From Enterococcus sp. ZJ1622 (GTDB lineage: Bacteria; Bacillota; Bacilli; Lactobacillales; Enterococcaceae): a stretch of 64,000 nt of DNA. Each line of letters starts with the position of its first letter. Within the stretch, counting starts at the first letter, position 1. Below are positions 1 through 8,448 of this stretch, piece by piece. Where the stretch lies: NCBI RefSeq assembly GCF_011038845.1, contig NZ_JAAKDW010000012.1:1-64000 (forward strand), in the 5' to 3' direction. The translations under genes and the position numbers were made by a program. The notes beneath the pieces were generated by a model. The model saw only the letters and a list, made by a program, of their open reading frames with translations, was not told the origin of the DNA and made no database searches.

Positions 1-11
1 TAACACCACAG

Positions 12-127
12 TGTGGTGGCGATAGCGAGAAGGATACACCTGTAACCATGCCGAACACAGAAGTTAAGCTTCTTAGCGCCGATTGTAGTGAGGGGTTGCC
101 CCTTGTGAGAGTAGGACGTCGCCACGC
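12..127 (+). rRNA. rrf: 5S ribosomal RNA
   Basis: This is the end of an rRNA operon whose 16S and 23S genes lie left of the window. The ~116-nt sequence has the 5S core (CCGAACACAGAAGTTAAG) and complementary ends (GTGGTGGCG with CGCCAC), which close helix I. tRNA-Asn follows 9 nt downstream, a common arrangement in enterococcal rRNA operons. The ends are set by the terminal helix and could be off by a base or two. Confidence 0.95.
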
Positions 128-136
128 GGGTATTAT

Positions 137-210
137 TCCGGCATAGCTCAGTTGGTAGTAGCGCATGACTGTTAATCATGATGTCGTAGGTTCGAGTCCT
201 ACTGCCGGAG
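137..210 (+). tRNA. tRNA-Asn (anticodon GTT)
   Basis: A complete 74-nt cloverleaf: acceptor TCCGGCA pairs with TGCCGGA, and the anticodon loop contains TGTTAAT with anticodon GTT. The T arm is GTAGG-TTCGAGT-CCTAC. No CCA is encoded. It follows the 5S gene directly and is probably processed from the rRNA transcript. An identical copy lies at 1228-1301. Confidence 0.96.
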
Positions 211-326
211 TATTTTTGCACAAGAAGTATCGTAATGATATTTCTTGTGTTTTTTTTTTGAGCAAGTTTTTCGCAAATTTAGGTTTTATGTGCTAATCTT
301 CTTTAATAAAAGGAGGTTATTTAGTT

Positions 327-704
327 ATGTATTTAAAAGTCTCTGAAAAAGCTCAAGAAAGATTACAAAAGTATATTGATGAGGGTGCCACGGTGATCCT
401 TGATCTTGATGATGGGGTCGGAGAATTTTCTAAAATGGGTGTCTGCTCTTTAGACACGAGTTTCCGCCTGCTGCTTCTAGATAAAAAGCAAGGGAAAAAA
501 GATTATCAATTATCTTTAGATAGTGACATTGGTGAGATCTATATTAAAGATTATTCTAAAATGTATATGGATGAAAGCATGACTTTGACGTTAGATCCTC
601 GTTTAGGAGTCTTTAGATTGGAAAGTCCAAGCGGCTCTTTAGATAGTCATGTACAATTAGTAGACTTACGTCCCAAAAACTTTTCTGAACCGACATTAGG
701 ATAA
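327..704 (+). CDS. Iron-sulfur cluster biosynthesis (HesB/IscA-like) family protein
   Basis: A 125-residue cytosolic protein whose length and beta-rich pattern match the Firmicute branch of the HesB/YadR/YfhF (Fe-S_biosyn) family. It has no obvious C-terminal CxC pair; only one Cys is visible (SMGVCSLD-like region, residue ~38). That fits the divergent lactobacilli/enterococcal members rather than true A-type scaffolds. The start follows an AAAGGAGG site with 8-9 nt spacing. It is a single-gene unit closed by its own terminator. The family call is from overall pattern; the function in Fe-S assembly is inferred. Confidence 0.7.
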   Translation: MYLKVSEKAQERLQKYIDEGATVILDLDDGVGEFSKMGVCSLDTSFRLLLLDKKQGKKDYQLSLDSDIGEIYIKDYSKMYMDESMTLTLDPRLGVFRLESPSGSLDSHVQLVDLRPKNFSEPTLG

Positions 705-710
705 TATGGG

Positions 711-758
711 AAAAAACAACCTCGTGGAAGATAAATTGTGCGCGAAGTTGTTTTTTTC
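711..758 (+). terminator. Intrinsic terminator after the HesB-like gene
   Basis: AAAAAACAAC pairs with GTTGTTTTTT across a GC-containing inner stem (CTCG/CGAAG) and ends in a T7 run, immediately after the stop codon. Confidence 0.75.
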
Positions 759-895
759 ACCTATCTTTTTAGACCTTAGGACAAAAGAGATTTAGGAAAA
801 GAGTACATGCATGAATGGTTTTCATTATGCAAGAACAGGGCAGGAGGTTCTTGAAACTAGTAGAAAATGGTGTGGTGTTATTTTTGTTGAAAGAA

Positions 896-943
896 ATAAA
901 AAAGCATCGACATATTGTTAAAAAAACATGTCGATGCTTTTTA
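896..943 (-). terminator. Intrinsic terminator of tRNA-Thr (bidirectional)
   Basis: A perfect 10-bp stem, GCATCGACAT with ATGTCGATGC (904-913/928-937), flanked by A-rich and T-rich sequence on both sides. It lies just past the 3' end of the minus-strand tRNA-Thr. Confidence 0.8.
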
Positions 944-947
944 TGAA

Positions 948-1020
948 AGCCACTTGCCGGGCTTGAACCGGCGACCTCTTCCTTACCATGGAAGCGCTCT
1001 ACCAACTGAGCTAAAGCGGC
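948..1020 (-). tRNA. tRNA-Thr (anticodon GGT)
   Basis: Read on the minus strand, acceptor GCCGCTT pairs with AAGTGGC (one G-T pair). The D arm is AGCTCAGTTGGTAGAGC and the anticodon stem-loop CTTCC-ATGGTAA-GGAAG gives anticodon GGT. The T arm is GCCGG-TTCAAGC-CCGGC. No CCA is encoded. It is transcribed opposite to the flanking tRNA-Asn copies, from its own promoter. Confidence 0.95.
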
Positions 1021-1041
1021 AGGATAATTAATACATTTAAT

Positions 1042-1070
1042 AGGATAACGAATATAAACTGTTTTGTCAA
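1042..1070 (-). promoter_or_regulatory. Sigma-A promoter for tRNA-Thr
   Basis: On the minus strand, a perfect TTGACA -35 (1065-1070) is separated by exactly 17 nt from TATCCT (-10, 1042-1047), about 22 nt ahead of the tRNA 5' end. Confidence 0.8.
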
Positions 1071-1183
1071 TATATTTTTGCGAGAAACTTTTTTGAGGAT
1101 CTACGCGACCTAAGAAACGATTCATTGCTTTAAAATAACAAAAATTTGCTAACGTTTTCTTGTAAAAAATTGAGAAAAAAGTA

Positions 1184-1212
1184 TTGCGTTATTTGAAATA
1201 ACTTGATATTAT
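1184..1212 (+). promoter_or_regulatory. Sigma-A promoter for the second tRNA-Asn
   Basis: TTGCGT (1184-1189), a 17-nt spacer and TATTAT (1207-1212), 15 nt upstream of the tRNA 5' end. This gives the second tRNA-Asn independent expression, unlike the copy behind the rRNA operon. Confidence 0.7.
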
Positions 1213-1227
1213 ATTCATGTACTTGAT

Positions 1228-1301
1228 TCCGGCATAGCTCAGTTGGTAGTAGCGCATGACTGTTAATCATGATGTCGTAGGTTCGAGTCCTACTGCCGGA
1301 G
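1228..1301 (+). tRNA. tRNA-Asn (anticodon GTT), second copy
   Basis: Identical over all 74 nt to the copy at 137-210, with the same GTT anticodon. The flanks differ, so only the tRNA gene itself is duplicated. It is a monocistronic unit with its own promoter and a terminator directly downstream. Confidence 0.96.
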
Positions 1302-1317
1302 TAATAAATCAAACTCT

Positions 1318-1353
1318 TAAAAAAGAGGTCCAATGATTTGGGCCTCTTTTTTT
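1318..1353 (+). terminator. Intrinsic terminator after tRNA-Asn
   Basis: GAGGTCC pairs with GGGCCTC around an AATGATTT loop, followed by a T8 run, 17 nt after the tRNA. Confidence 0.85.
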
Positions 1354-1609
1354 ACGTTCTCTTACCAGAGATCAAAAATCTCGGTTTTTCGTTGTGGCTT
1401 TCTTGGTCGGTAAAGATGCGTTTTCCAGCTCCTCGTCCCATTTTGTCGACATCCATTCTCTTGCTCATAAGATAGATAAGAACATACGAACCTATTAATA
1501 TCTGTCTGGTTCTTGTAATTTAGAAAAAAATCTGTAATGAGGAAGATTGTTTTTCCCACACCTTAAGAGTAAAATACAGAGTATAACTTGGATTTGGAAG
1601 GATGATTGA

Positions 1610-2938
1610 ATGAAAGCTATTACACCGGATATGACCAAAAGATTTGAGAAACAGTTTCAGGCAAACAACAAACAGCAGGCGCTGCAACGTGCAGTAGTAA
1701 AGAACGGAATCACTGCTTCTGCAGAAAATGTTTCTGCACATGTTGAAAATACCCCTGTATTCTCCATTGATTTAGCTACAGGAAAAGTAGCAAATCAAAA
1801 ACAATCAGGGCGCTGCTGGATGTTTGCGGCATTAAATACGTTCCGTCATAAAATGCTGAACCAATTCCATTTAAAAGAATTTGAATTATCACAAAATTAT
1901 ACTTTTTTCTGGGATAAATACGAAAAAGCAAATTATTTCTATGAAAACATTATTGCAACTGGTAAAGAAGATCTCAGTAGCAGAAAAGTCGCATTCTTGC
2001 TTACTACTCCTCAGCAAGATGGTGGACAGTGGGATATGATCGTTTCTTTATTCCAGAAATATGGTGTCGTGCCAAAAGCGGTGATGCCGGAAAGTGCAAA
2101 CAGCTCTAATTCTCGTGAATTGAATAATTATTTGAATAAGTTACTGCGTAAAGATGCAGTTGCTTTGCGGGAGATGGTTGCAAAAGGAGAATCTGCCGAA
2201 ACGATCCAAGAGGAAAAAGAAAAAATGCTGGAAGGTGTTTATCACTTTTTGACGATTTCGTTAGGAACACCTCCTCAAGAATTTGATTTCGAATACCGGG
2301 ATGAAGAAAAAAATTATCATATTGATCGCGGATTGACTCCGCAAATGTTCTACGACAAATATATTGGTGTGAAATTAGACGATTATGTCAGCATCATCAA
2401 TGCCCCAACAGCAGATAAGCCTTTTGATCGTTCTTACACGGTAGAAATGCTGGGAAATGTCGTGGGCGGAAAAGAAGTGAGATATCTGAATGTGGATATG
2501 GAAACATTCAAGAAACTGGCGATTGCGCAGCTGGAACAAGGCGAATCTGTCTGGTTCGGCTGTGATGTGGGACAATCTTCTACAAGAGACAGTGGAATCA
2601 TGGCGTTAGATGTATATGACATGGATGATTTATTCGATGTTGATTTTACAATGACAAAGGCACAGCGTTTGGATTATGGAGAAAGCTTGATGACTCATGC
2701 GATGGTCTTGACTGGTGTGGATCTGATCGATGGAAAATCCACAAAATGGAAAGTCGAAAACAGCTGGGGCGAAAAAGTCGGTGATAAAGGTTTCTTCGTT
2801 ATGAGTGACGAATGGATGGACGAATATACGTACCAGATCGTTGTGAGAAAAGATCTTTTGACAAAAGAACAGCTGGACGCGTTCAATGCAGAACCTACTG
2901 TTTTAGCTCCTTGGGATCCAATGGGCGCACTTGCATAA
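1610..2938 (+). CDS. pepC: Aminopeptidase C (bleomycin hydrolase family, C1B)
   Basis: A cytosolic cysteine aminopeptidase that trims N-terminal residues from peptides during peptide utilization. The 442-residue length is typical of PepC. The papain-type triad is visible: Cys69 in QSGRCWMF, His363 in THAMVLTGV and Asn384 in VENSWGEK. The oxyanion Gln lies in NQKQSG just before the Cys. There is no signal peptide. The ATG follows GGAAGGATGATTGA, a modest ribosome binding site. A strong terminator shows it is monocistronic. The identification is secure. Confidence 0.96.
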   Translation: MKAITPDMTKRFEKQFQANNKQQALQRAVVKNGITASAENVSAHVENTPVFSIDLATGKVANQKQSGRCWMFAALNTFRHKMLNQFHLKEFELSQNYTFFWDKYEKANYFYENIIATGKEDLSSRKVAFLLTTPQQDGGQWDMIVSLFQKYGVVPKAVMPESANSSNSRELNNYLNKLLRKDAVALREMVAKGESAETIQEEKEKMLEGVYHFLTISLGTPPQEFDFEYRDEEKNYHIDRGLTPQMFYDKYIGVKLDDYVSIINAPTADKPFDRSYTVEMLGNVVGGKEVRYLNVDMETFKKLAIAQLEQGESVWFGCDVGQSSTRDSGIMALDVYDMDDLFDVDFTMTKAQRLDYGESLMTHAMVLTGVDLIDGKSTKWKVENSWGEKVGDKGFFVMSDEWMDEYTYQIVVRKDLLTKEQLDAFNAEPTVLAPWDPMGALA

Positions 2939-2972
2939 AAGGAAAGCAAGAGAATCGCACATTATTTAGAGA

Positions 2973-3009
2973 AAGACCGGGACATTCGTCGTCTCGGTCT
3001 ATTTTTTTC
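2973..3009 (+). terminator. Intrinsic terminator of pepC
   Basis: AGACCGGGAC pairs with GTCTCGGTCT (one mismatch) around ATTCGTC, followed by ATTTTTTTC, 35 nt after the pepC stop. Confidence 0.85.
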
Positions 3010-3178
3010 AGGTGAGTGAAACGACAGATGAGAAGGCTGCAGCCTGTTTTCCTTCTTTCTCTCGAAGCTGTGTTATACTTTTTATAAATAGAGAAAAGTT
3101 GGATCAGCTATCCGGTAAGTACGGACAGACAGCTGATTTCTTGCAGATAAGACAGGCATAGTGAGGAGGAGTTATGAA

Positions 3179-4012
3179 ATGGATATCCAAACAGTATTGG
3201 CCGATTTGAAATTAAGCGGGAAAGTCGTTCCGATTGCAGGCGGGGACGTCAACCAGACATATCGCATCGATGCACAGCAGCAATCTTATTTTCTGAAGAT
3301 CCATCCTGGGGTAGGCAAAGAATTTTTTGAGGCGGAGACAGATGGACTGAAATAACTGGCCCCTCATGTTCGTGTTCCGGAGACATATATGCTTGGAGAA
3401 ACGGAGGAAGGGGCTTATTTGCTGATGGAATGGATCGAGCCAGGGAATGGAGACCAGCGGGAACTGGGAACAGCTTTGGCTAAACTACACCAAGTGACTG
3501 CCCCTCAATTCGGATTTCGAAAAGATAATTATTTAGGCATCCTTCCTCAAATCAATACGTATGAAGAGAACTGGTGGACATTTTTCTTCAAAAACCGTTT
3601 AGAAAGCCAAATCACGTTAGCCGAAAAAAGCAATCGATGGGGCGGACGCCGGCAGGAAAAGTACTTGTTATTCAAAAAACACGTTCTTCAAATAACAGAT
3701 CAGCAAAAGAATGTGCCGAGCCTCTTGCACGGAGACTTATGGAGTGGTAATGTGTTCTTTGACCAACAGGGACGACCAGTTTTTATCGATCCTGCTGTTT
3801 CATATGGGAATCGGGAGCAGGATATAGCAATGAGTCAGCTATTTGGAGGGTTTCGACCAGAATTTCTCACAGCTTATCAGGACAGCTTTCCTTTAGAGGA
3901 TGGGTGGAGCGAACGTCTTCCTGTATATCAGCTGTATTATTTACTTGCGCACCTCAACATGTTTGGCGAAAGCTACGGCTCGCAGGTTGACCAGTTATTA
4001 GAGAAAAATTAA
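3179..4012 (+). pseudogene. Fructosamine/ketosamine-3-kinase family protein, interrupted by an in-frame stop
   Basis: The family phosphorylates protein- or amino-acid-bound ketosamines (deglycation) and has an aminoglycoside-kinase-like fold. The catalytic segment LLHGDLWSGNVFF and the metal-binding FIDPAVSYG are intact in the second half, and the N-terminal half has GGDVNQTYRI and YFLKIHPG. A TAA at 3353-3355 interrupts the same frame between GLK and LAPHVRV; a GAA-to-TAA change would explain it. The start is ATG 3179 behind GAGGAGG; an upstream GTG (3161) lacks a site. The homologous length is ~280 aa. A sequencing error is possible. Confidence 0.8.
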
Positions 4013-4027
4013 GAGGAGGGTATTTTT

Positions 4028-4765
4028 TTGGCAAAAAAATATACCAAAAAACATGAAGTTTCATATTACGAATGCGATATCAATCAGACGATGACATTTC
4101 CATCTATGCTGGGAGTTGTGATCAAAACCTCAGAAGATCAAAGTGACGATCTTGGTCGCGGCAGCGAGTTCGTCAATAGTTTTGGATTGACATGGGTGAT
4201 CACAAATTACACGATGCACATCAATCGACTACCAAAAGTCGGTGAGACGATTTCTGTGACTACGCAAGCAATGGAATACAACAAATTTTTCTGCTATCGG
4301 AACTTTTGGATCCATGATGAACAAGGAGAAGAGCTTGTAAAAATCGAATCGGTTTTTGTCCTTATGGATTTCGTGAACCGGAAAATGAGCAGTGTGAATG
4401 AAGAGATCATCGCACCATTTGAAAGTGAAAAAATCAAAAGAATCAAGCGACAAGAAAAAATAGAAAAGATCGAATCAGGTGTGATGCTGCCGTATCGCGT
4501 ACGTTTTTATGATATCGACAGCAATCAGCATGTGAATAATGCGATGTACTTTAATTGGATCATCGATGTATTGGGATATGATTTTCTGACTACTCATGTG
4601 CCGGAGAAGGTCATCATCCGTTTTGACAAAGAAGTGGAATACGGAAATGAGATCGAAAGTCATTTTGAGCAAGTAACGACTGAAAATGGCGTAAAAACAA
4701 GACATGAGATCCGGATGCAGGAACAATTGTACTGTGAAGCCAATATTTTGTGGAAAGAGAAATAG
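4028..4765 (+). CDS. Acyl-ACP thioesterase
   Basis: Hydrolyses acyl-ACP to free fatty acid in the cytosol. The protein has 245 residues with the tandem hot-dog arrangement of the bacterial acyl-ACP thioesterase family. The first hot-dog carries WVITNYTMHINRLPKVGE (residues ~57-75). The second has the catalytic-type loop IDSNQHVNNAMY (~160-171), where Asn and His fit the family active site. The start is TTG 4028, eight bases after GAGGAGGG. It begins 16 nt after the fructosamine kinase remnant, so both were probably one transcript. Confidence 0.88.
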   Translation: MAKKYTKKHEVSYYECDINQTMTFPSMLGVVIKTSEDQSDDLGRGSEFVNSFGLTWVITNYTMHINRLPKVGETISVTTQAMEYNKFFCYRNFWIHDEQGEELVKIESVFVLMDFVNRKMSSVNEEIIAPFESEKIKRIKRQEKIEKIESGVMLPYRVRFYDIDSNQHVNNAMYFNWIIDVLGYDFLTTHVPEKVIIRFDKEVEYGNEIESHFEQVTTENGVKTRHEIRMQEQLYCEANILWKEK

Positions 4766-4791
4766 AGAAGTAAACGATAGTAGCTGCGTTA

Positions 4792-4842
4792 GCAAAACCA
4801 CCGAATGGAAAGTTCTTCAGTCTTTCCATTCGGTGGTTTTGC
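4792..4842. terminator. Bidirectional terminator between convergent genes
   Basis: A long near-perfect hairpin: GCAAAACCACCGAATGGAAAG pairs with its complement ending CGGTGGTTTTGC, loop TTCTTCAGT. It sits between the thioesterase (+) and asparaginase (-) stop codons and serves both. Confidence 0.75.
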
Positions 4843-4856
4843 TTGTTTCAATTTAC

Positions 4857-5825
4857 TTACTTTTGGATAAACGAGATCAGTTCTTCGCCAGACAAGCCAT
4901 AATTCAAAGCAATCAGTAATTTCAACCGTGCCTTTTGACTATTGATACTGTTGCAGAAAATGATCCCCATTTCTTCCAGCTCTTTGCCGCCACCTTCATA
5001 GTCGTAGACCGGTTCTGCAATGCCGTTGAAGCAACGGGAAACAAGAACGACCGGGATTTTCTGTACGAGTAATTTTTCTAAGGCAGCCAGAGCTTTCGGC
5101 GGAAGATTCCCTGCACCCAATGCTTCGATAACCAGACCATCCACCTTAGTATGCGCAATCGCTTCGAGCAAGTCGCCTTGCATTCCTGCATAAGCTTTAA
5201 CGATCGGGATGGTCCCGTCAACAGAAGAGATATCGAGATGCTGTGTTTCAAGGAGTTCTTGCATGAACAAGATGCGGTTTTTCGTGACTAAACCGATCGG
5301 CCCTAACGTTGGCGTACGGAAAGTAGCCACATTGGTCGTATGTGTTTTCGTTACATAACGCGCGGTATGGATCTCTTCGTTCATCACAACTAAGACGCCC
5401 TTGCCGACTGCTTCATCACAGCTAGCTACACGGATCGCACTTTCAAAATTGTACAGGCCGTCACTCCCCAGTTCGTTACTTGAACGCATAGCACCAGTCA
5501 ATACGATAGGAAATTGATTATCGATCGTTGTATCTAAAAAGAAGGCTGTTTCTTCCAATGTGTCTGTACCGTGAGTGATGACTACACCCATGATACCAGA
5601 ATCGTATGCTTCCAAGATCCTTTTTTTCAAGATCAACATATGTTCTGGCATGATATGAGGCGAAGGAAGATTGAAAATGTCTTCCACAAGTAGCTCCACA
5701 TTCTCTGGGATATCTACTTCTGCATCTAACAATGGATTTACTACATCGGGACTGACACCACCAGTTAGCATGTTTTCTTTCATAGCAATGGTCCCGCCAG
5801 TGTGTAATATCAGAATTTTTTTCAT
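4857..5825 (-). CDS. ansA: L-asparaginase, type I
   Basis: Hydrolyses L-asparagine to aspartate and ammonia. The 322 residues have no signal peptide, so it is the cytosolic type. Both threonine signatures are present: LHTGGTIAM at residues 7-15 with the nucleophile Thr, and THGTDTLEETA at ~84-94. The ATG lies behind a GAGGAAG site on the minus strand. It is monocistronic and convergent with the thioesterase gene, with which it shares a hairpin terminator. Confidence 0.93.
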   Translation of the reverse strand: MKKILILHTGGTIAMKENMLTGGVSPDVVNPLLDAEVDIPENVELLVEDIFNLPSPHIMPEHMLILKKRILEAYDSGIMGVVITHGTDTLEETAFFLDTTIDNQFPIVLTGAMRSSNELGSDGLYNFESAIRVASCDEAVGKGVLVVMNEEIHTARYVTKTHTTNVATFRTPTLGPIGLVTKNRILFMQELLETQHLDISSVDGTIPIVKAYAGMQGDLLEAIAHTKVDGLVIEALGAGNLPPKALAALEKLLVQKIPVVLVSRCFNGIAEPVYDYEGGGKELEEMGIIFCNSINSQKARLKLLIALNYGLSGEELISFIQK

Positions 5826-5951
5826 TTTACGGACTTCCTCACTAATAATTTTGCATAGACTTTAAAGCTTATTGTATACTATATGAAAGAGTTTTGCTAT
5901 TAGCGAGACAAGAGATAGCGTAACCAACTATATCGAACAAGGGTGACAAGG

Positions 5952-6785
5952 ATGATTAGAATCGGACTGACTTCGTTTAACGAACATGATAAGTTAACTG
6001 GAAAAAAGAATAACACACTCTACGAATATGCGGGATTCTTGCCGCTAGTAGAACTAGATACCGCCTACTATGGAATCCCCCGAAAGACATCTGTCGAAAA
6101 CTGGATCAGTGAAGTACCGGATACTTTTCGTTTTGTCGTCAAGGTCTATCAGGGCATCAGCGGGCAAGCAGACTGGCATACATATTACCAGACAGAAGAA
6201 GAGATGATCCAGCATTTTTTAGAAGTCATGGCGCCCATGACCGAAAAGGGGAAACTTTTCTGTTTTTTAGTACAATTTCCTTCTTCATTTAAATGTACGC
6301 AAGAAAATGTACAGTATTTGAGAAAGTTGAGAAAATGGTTTGACGGTTATCCGGTCGCTATCGAACTTCGCGATTATTCTTGGTATAGCAGTGAATTCTT
6401 GGAACGTACACGAAGTTTTATGCAGCGTGCAGGTTTTTCATTAGCTGTTATTGACGAGCCGCAGCTGCTCAATACAACGATTCCTTTTGACCCATTTGTA
6501 ACGAATCCGTCTTTTACTTTATTTCGGTTTCACGGTAGGAATACCCAAGGTTGGCTGGCAAATGATCAGGACTGGCGGAAAAAACGGACATTGTATCGCT
6601 ATTCAGAAGAGGAGCTGCAGCAATTGGCAAAAGAGATCAGATCCATCGAAAAACAGACGCGAGAGATTGGTGTGATTTTCAATAATAATTCAGGAGGAGA
6701 CGCTGCAGAGAATGCCTTGGCTCTGCAGAAAATCCTGCAGATCGAACCTCAGGGACTCAATCCAAAACAGATCAATCTATTTTAA
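5952..6785 (+). CDS. DUF72 (YecE-like) family protein
   Basis: About 277 residues matching the DUF72/YecE family, a TIM-barrel-like fold of unknown activity. Visible family motifs are IRIGLTSF at the start, ELDTAYYGIPR, FVVKVYQ, VAIELRDYSWY, and LFRFHGRN near residue 195, ending with FNNNSGGDAAENAL. A GTG at 5943 could add three residues, but ATG 5952 fits the family start (MIRIGLT) and follows ACAAGG. Two HAD/MazG-type genes follow with short gaps, suggesting a loose operon. The function is unknown. Confidence 0.85.
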   Translation: MIRIGLTSFNEHDKLTGKKNNTLYEYAGFLPLVELDTAYYGIPRKTSVENWISEVPDTFRFVVKVYQGISGQADWHTYYQTEEEMIQHFLEVMAPMTEKGKLFCFLVQFPSSFKCTQENVQYLRKLRKWFDGYPVAIELRDYSWYSSEFLERTRSFMQRAGFSLAVIDEPQLLNTTIPFDPFVTNPSFTLFRFHGRNTQGWLANDQDWRKKRTLYRYSEEELQQLAKEIRSIEKQTREIGVIFNNNSGGDAAENALALQKILQIEPQGLNPKQINLF

Positions 6786-6821
6786 GATATAAATAAGAGA
6801 GGAAGAAAGGAGGCAGGAGAT

Positions 6822-7661
6822 GTGATCAAAGCAATATTTTTCGACATTGACGGGACATTAGTTACAAATCGTTCCAAAGCGCTGAAATCAACGAAGCAGG
6901 CAATCAGCTATGCAAGAAAAAACGGTATCTTATGCGGCGTAGCTACCGGTCGAAGCCCCGTTAGGATCAAAGAGATCATTGATGATCTGGAATTGGACAT
7001 GTATGTGGTCTATAATGGACAGCTTGTTTTTACGGCTGATCGAACGATCGTCGACCATCCATTCGATCACGCAACGCTCCAGAGAATCGTTGATTTTTCA
7101 GATGAAAACCATCGGCAGATCATTTTTGGTGGGAGAGACCGTCTTGATGGGTCCATGACGATGCGTTTAGGACAATCGATTTTCATCAAGAGACTCGTCA
7201 GTTTGCTTCCAGAGAAGTTCCCTGTACGGTTAATGAAAAAAATGCTGCAGCTATTCAGTCCACATCGTCAGAAAGATCGGTATGAAACCTTGGATATATT
7301 GAACGAACCGATCTATCAATGTATTTTATTGAGTGCAGAATCGGAACAGACGAAACTTGACCGGCAATTTCCAGACTGTACATTCCAACGTTCGAATTCT
7401 TATACGGTCGACATCATTCCAAAAGGCGGCTCCAAACTTTTGGGCATCAAAGCTTTTGCTGAGGATACAGGGATAGATATGTCAGAGATCATGGCATTTG
7501 GCGATCATTATAATGATATCGCGATGCTTGAAGGAGTAGGGATCGGTGTAGCGATGGGGAACGCGCAGTCAGAAGTGAAAAAAGCCGCAGATTTTGTGAC
7601 ACAGTCGAATGAAGAAAATGGAATATACGAAGGCTTGAAGCACTTCGGATTGATCTATTGA
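6822..7661 (+). CDS. Cof-type HAD-IIB phosphatase
   Basis: A 279-residue sugar- or nucleotide-phosphate phosphatase of the HAD superfamily with a C2 cap. Motif I is FFDIDGTLV (residues 6-14, nucleophile Asp8). Motif II is in VATGRSP. Motif III Lys is in IIPKGGSK and motif IV is MAFGDHYNDIAML. The start is GTG 6822 after AAAGGAGG; the adjacent ATG is out of frame and closes at once. It lies 36 nt behind the DUF72 gene. The substrate cannot be told from sequence. Confidence 0.9.
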   Translation: MIKAIFFDIDGTLVTNRSKALKSTKQAISYARKNGILCGVATGRSPVRIKEIIDDLELDMYVVYNGQLVFTADRTIVDHPFDHATLQRIVDFSDENHRQIIFGGRDRLDGSMTMRLGQSIFIKRLVSLLPEKFPVRLMKKMLQLFSPHRQKDRYETLDILNEPIYQCILLSAESEQTKLDRQFPDCTFQRSNSYTVDIIPKGGSKLLGIKAFAEDTGIDMSEIMAFGDHYNDIAMLEGVGIGVAMGNAQSEVKKAADFVTQSNEENGIYEGLKHFGLIY

Positions 7662-7688
7662 ATCTATGTATAAAAAAGGAAGAAGAAA

Positions 7689-8237
7689 ATGACAGAAGAA
7701 ACACCTTTCCAGAAAGTAGAAGATTTTCATAAACGATTTGATCCCCGCATACCAGAAATGCCCACCGCTTTTTCAGAACAGGAAGCTGTCTACCGCGCGG
7801 CTTTCAAGATCGAAGAGTTAGTAGAGCTTATAGCAGCAACCAGTAATGGTCAAAAAGAGCAGTTACATACTTCGGTGACAAAGCTGCATCAGGCACTCGA
7901 TCAGGCAGAAGAGAAAATGCTGAAAAAAAGCGGGTGGGGAGAACAGCCATTGATCGAACAAGTCGATGCCTTGACGGATATCCTTTATTTTACGTACGGC
8001 TCGTTTTCGTTATTGGGAGTAGACCCGACAGTGATTTTCGATATCGTCCACCAGGCGAATATGGGGAAACTTTTTCCAGATGGCAAACCACATTATGATC
8101 CTGTGACGAACAAAGTCCTCAAACCAGATAATTGGCAGGAAGACTATGCGCCTGAGCCGCTAATAGCCGCAGAAATCCAAAGACAAATCCAGCGTGCCGC
8201 AGATAATTCCCAGAAAACAAAGGTGCAGTCGGAGTAA
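7689..8237 (+). CDS. MazG-like / all-alpha NTP pyrophosphohydrolase superfamily protein
   Basis: A 182-residue helical protein with an EELVELIAA helix (~residues 36-44) and a VDALTDILYFTYG helix (~97-109). These give the ExxE and ExxD-like metal-binding pattern of the MazG/PRA-PH superfamily, which hydrolyses non-canonical nucleoside triphosphates. The segment HQANMGKLFPDGKPHYD is also typical. It sits 27 nt after the Cof phosphatase behind AAAAAGGAAGAAG and may share its transcript. The superfamily call is good; the substrate is unknown. Confidence 0.78.
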   Translation: MTEETPFQKVEDFHKRFDPRIPEMPTAFSEQEAVYRAAFKIEELVELIAATSNGQKEQLHTSVTKLHQALDQAEEKMLKKSGWGEQPLIEQVDALTDILYFTYGSFSLLGVDPTVIFDIVHQANMGKLFPDGKPHYDPVTNKVLKPDNWQEDYAPEPLIAAEIQRQIQRAADNSQKTKVQSE

Positions 8238-8448
8238 AAAGAAGTGGAACAGCAGTTTATAGATTTTGTTATCTATCGATGTTTGGAAAACAAAAGATTT
8301 TCGATGAAGTTAGTGAATGCTTGAAAATAGTATGCTATAATCTATAATAGATGTCTTTTACACGAAAGACGTATTTATTTGGATTTATGCAGAGCAGATC
8401 TTTCATCTGTGTGTAAATAGATGCATATTGAAAACGGAGGAACCTTAA

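Noticed and set aside
769-1125. 118-aa minus-strand open frame across the tRNA-Thr gene
   Set aside because: It is a translation of the tRNA and its terminator and promoter; no ribosome binding site.
1362-1559. 65-aa minus-strand frame, and a nested 38-codon frame starting MSKRMDVDK on the same strand
   Set aside because: No convincing ribosome binding site and no recognisable product; could be a remnant but not supportable.
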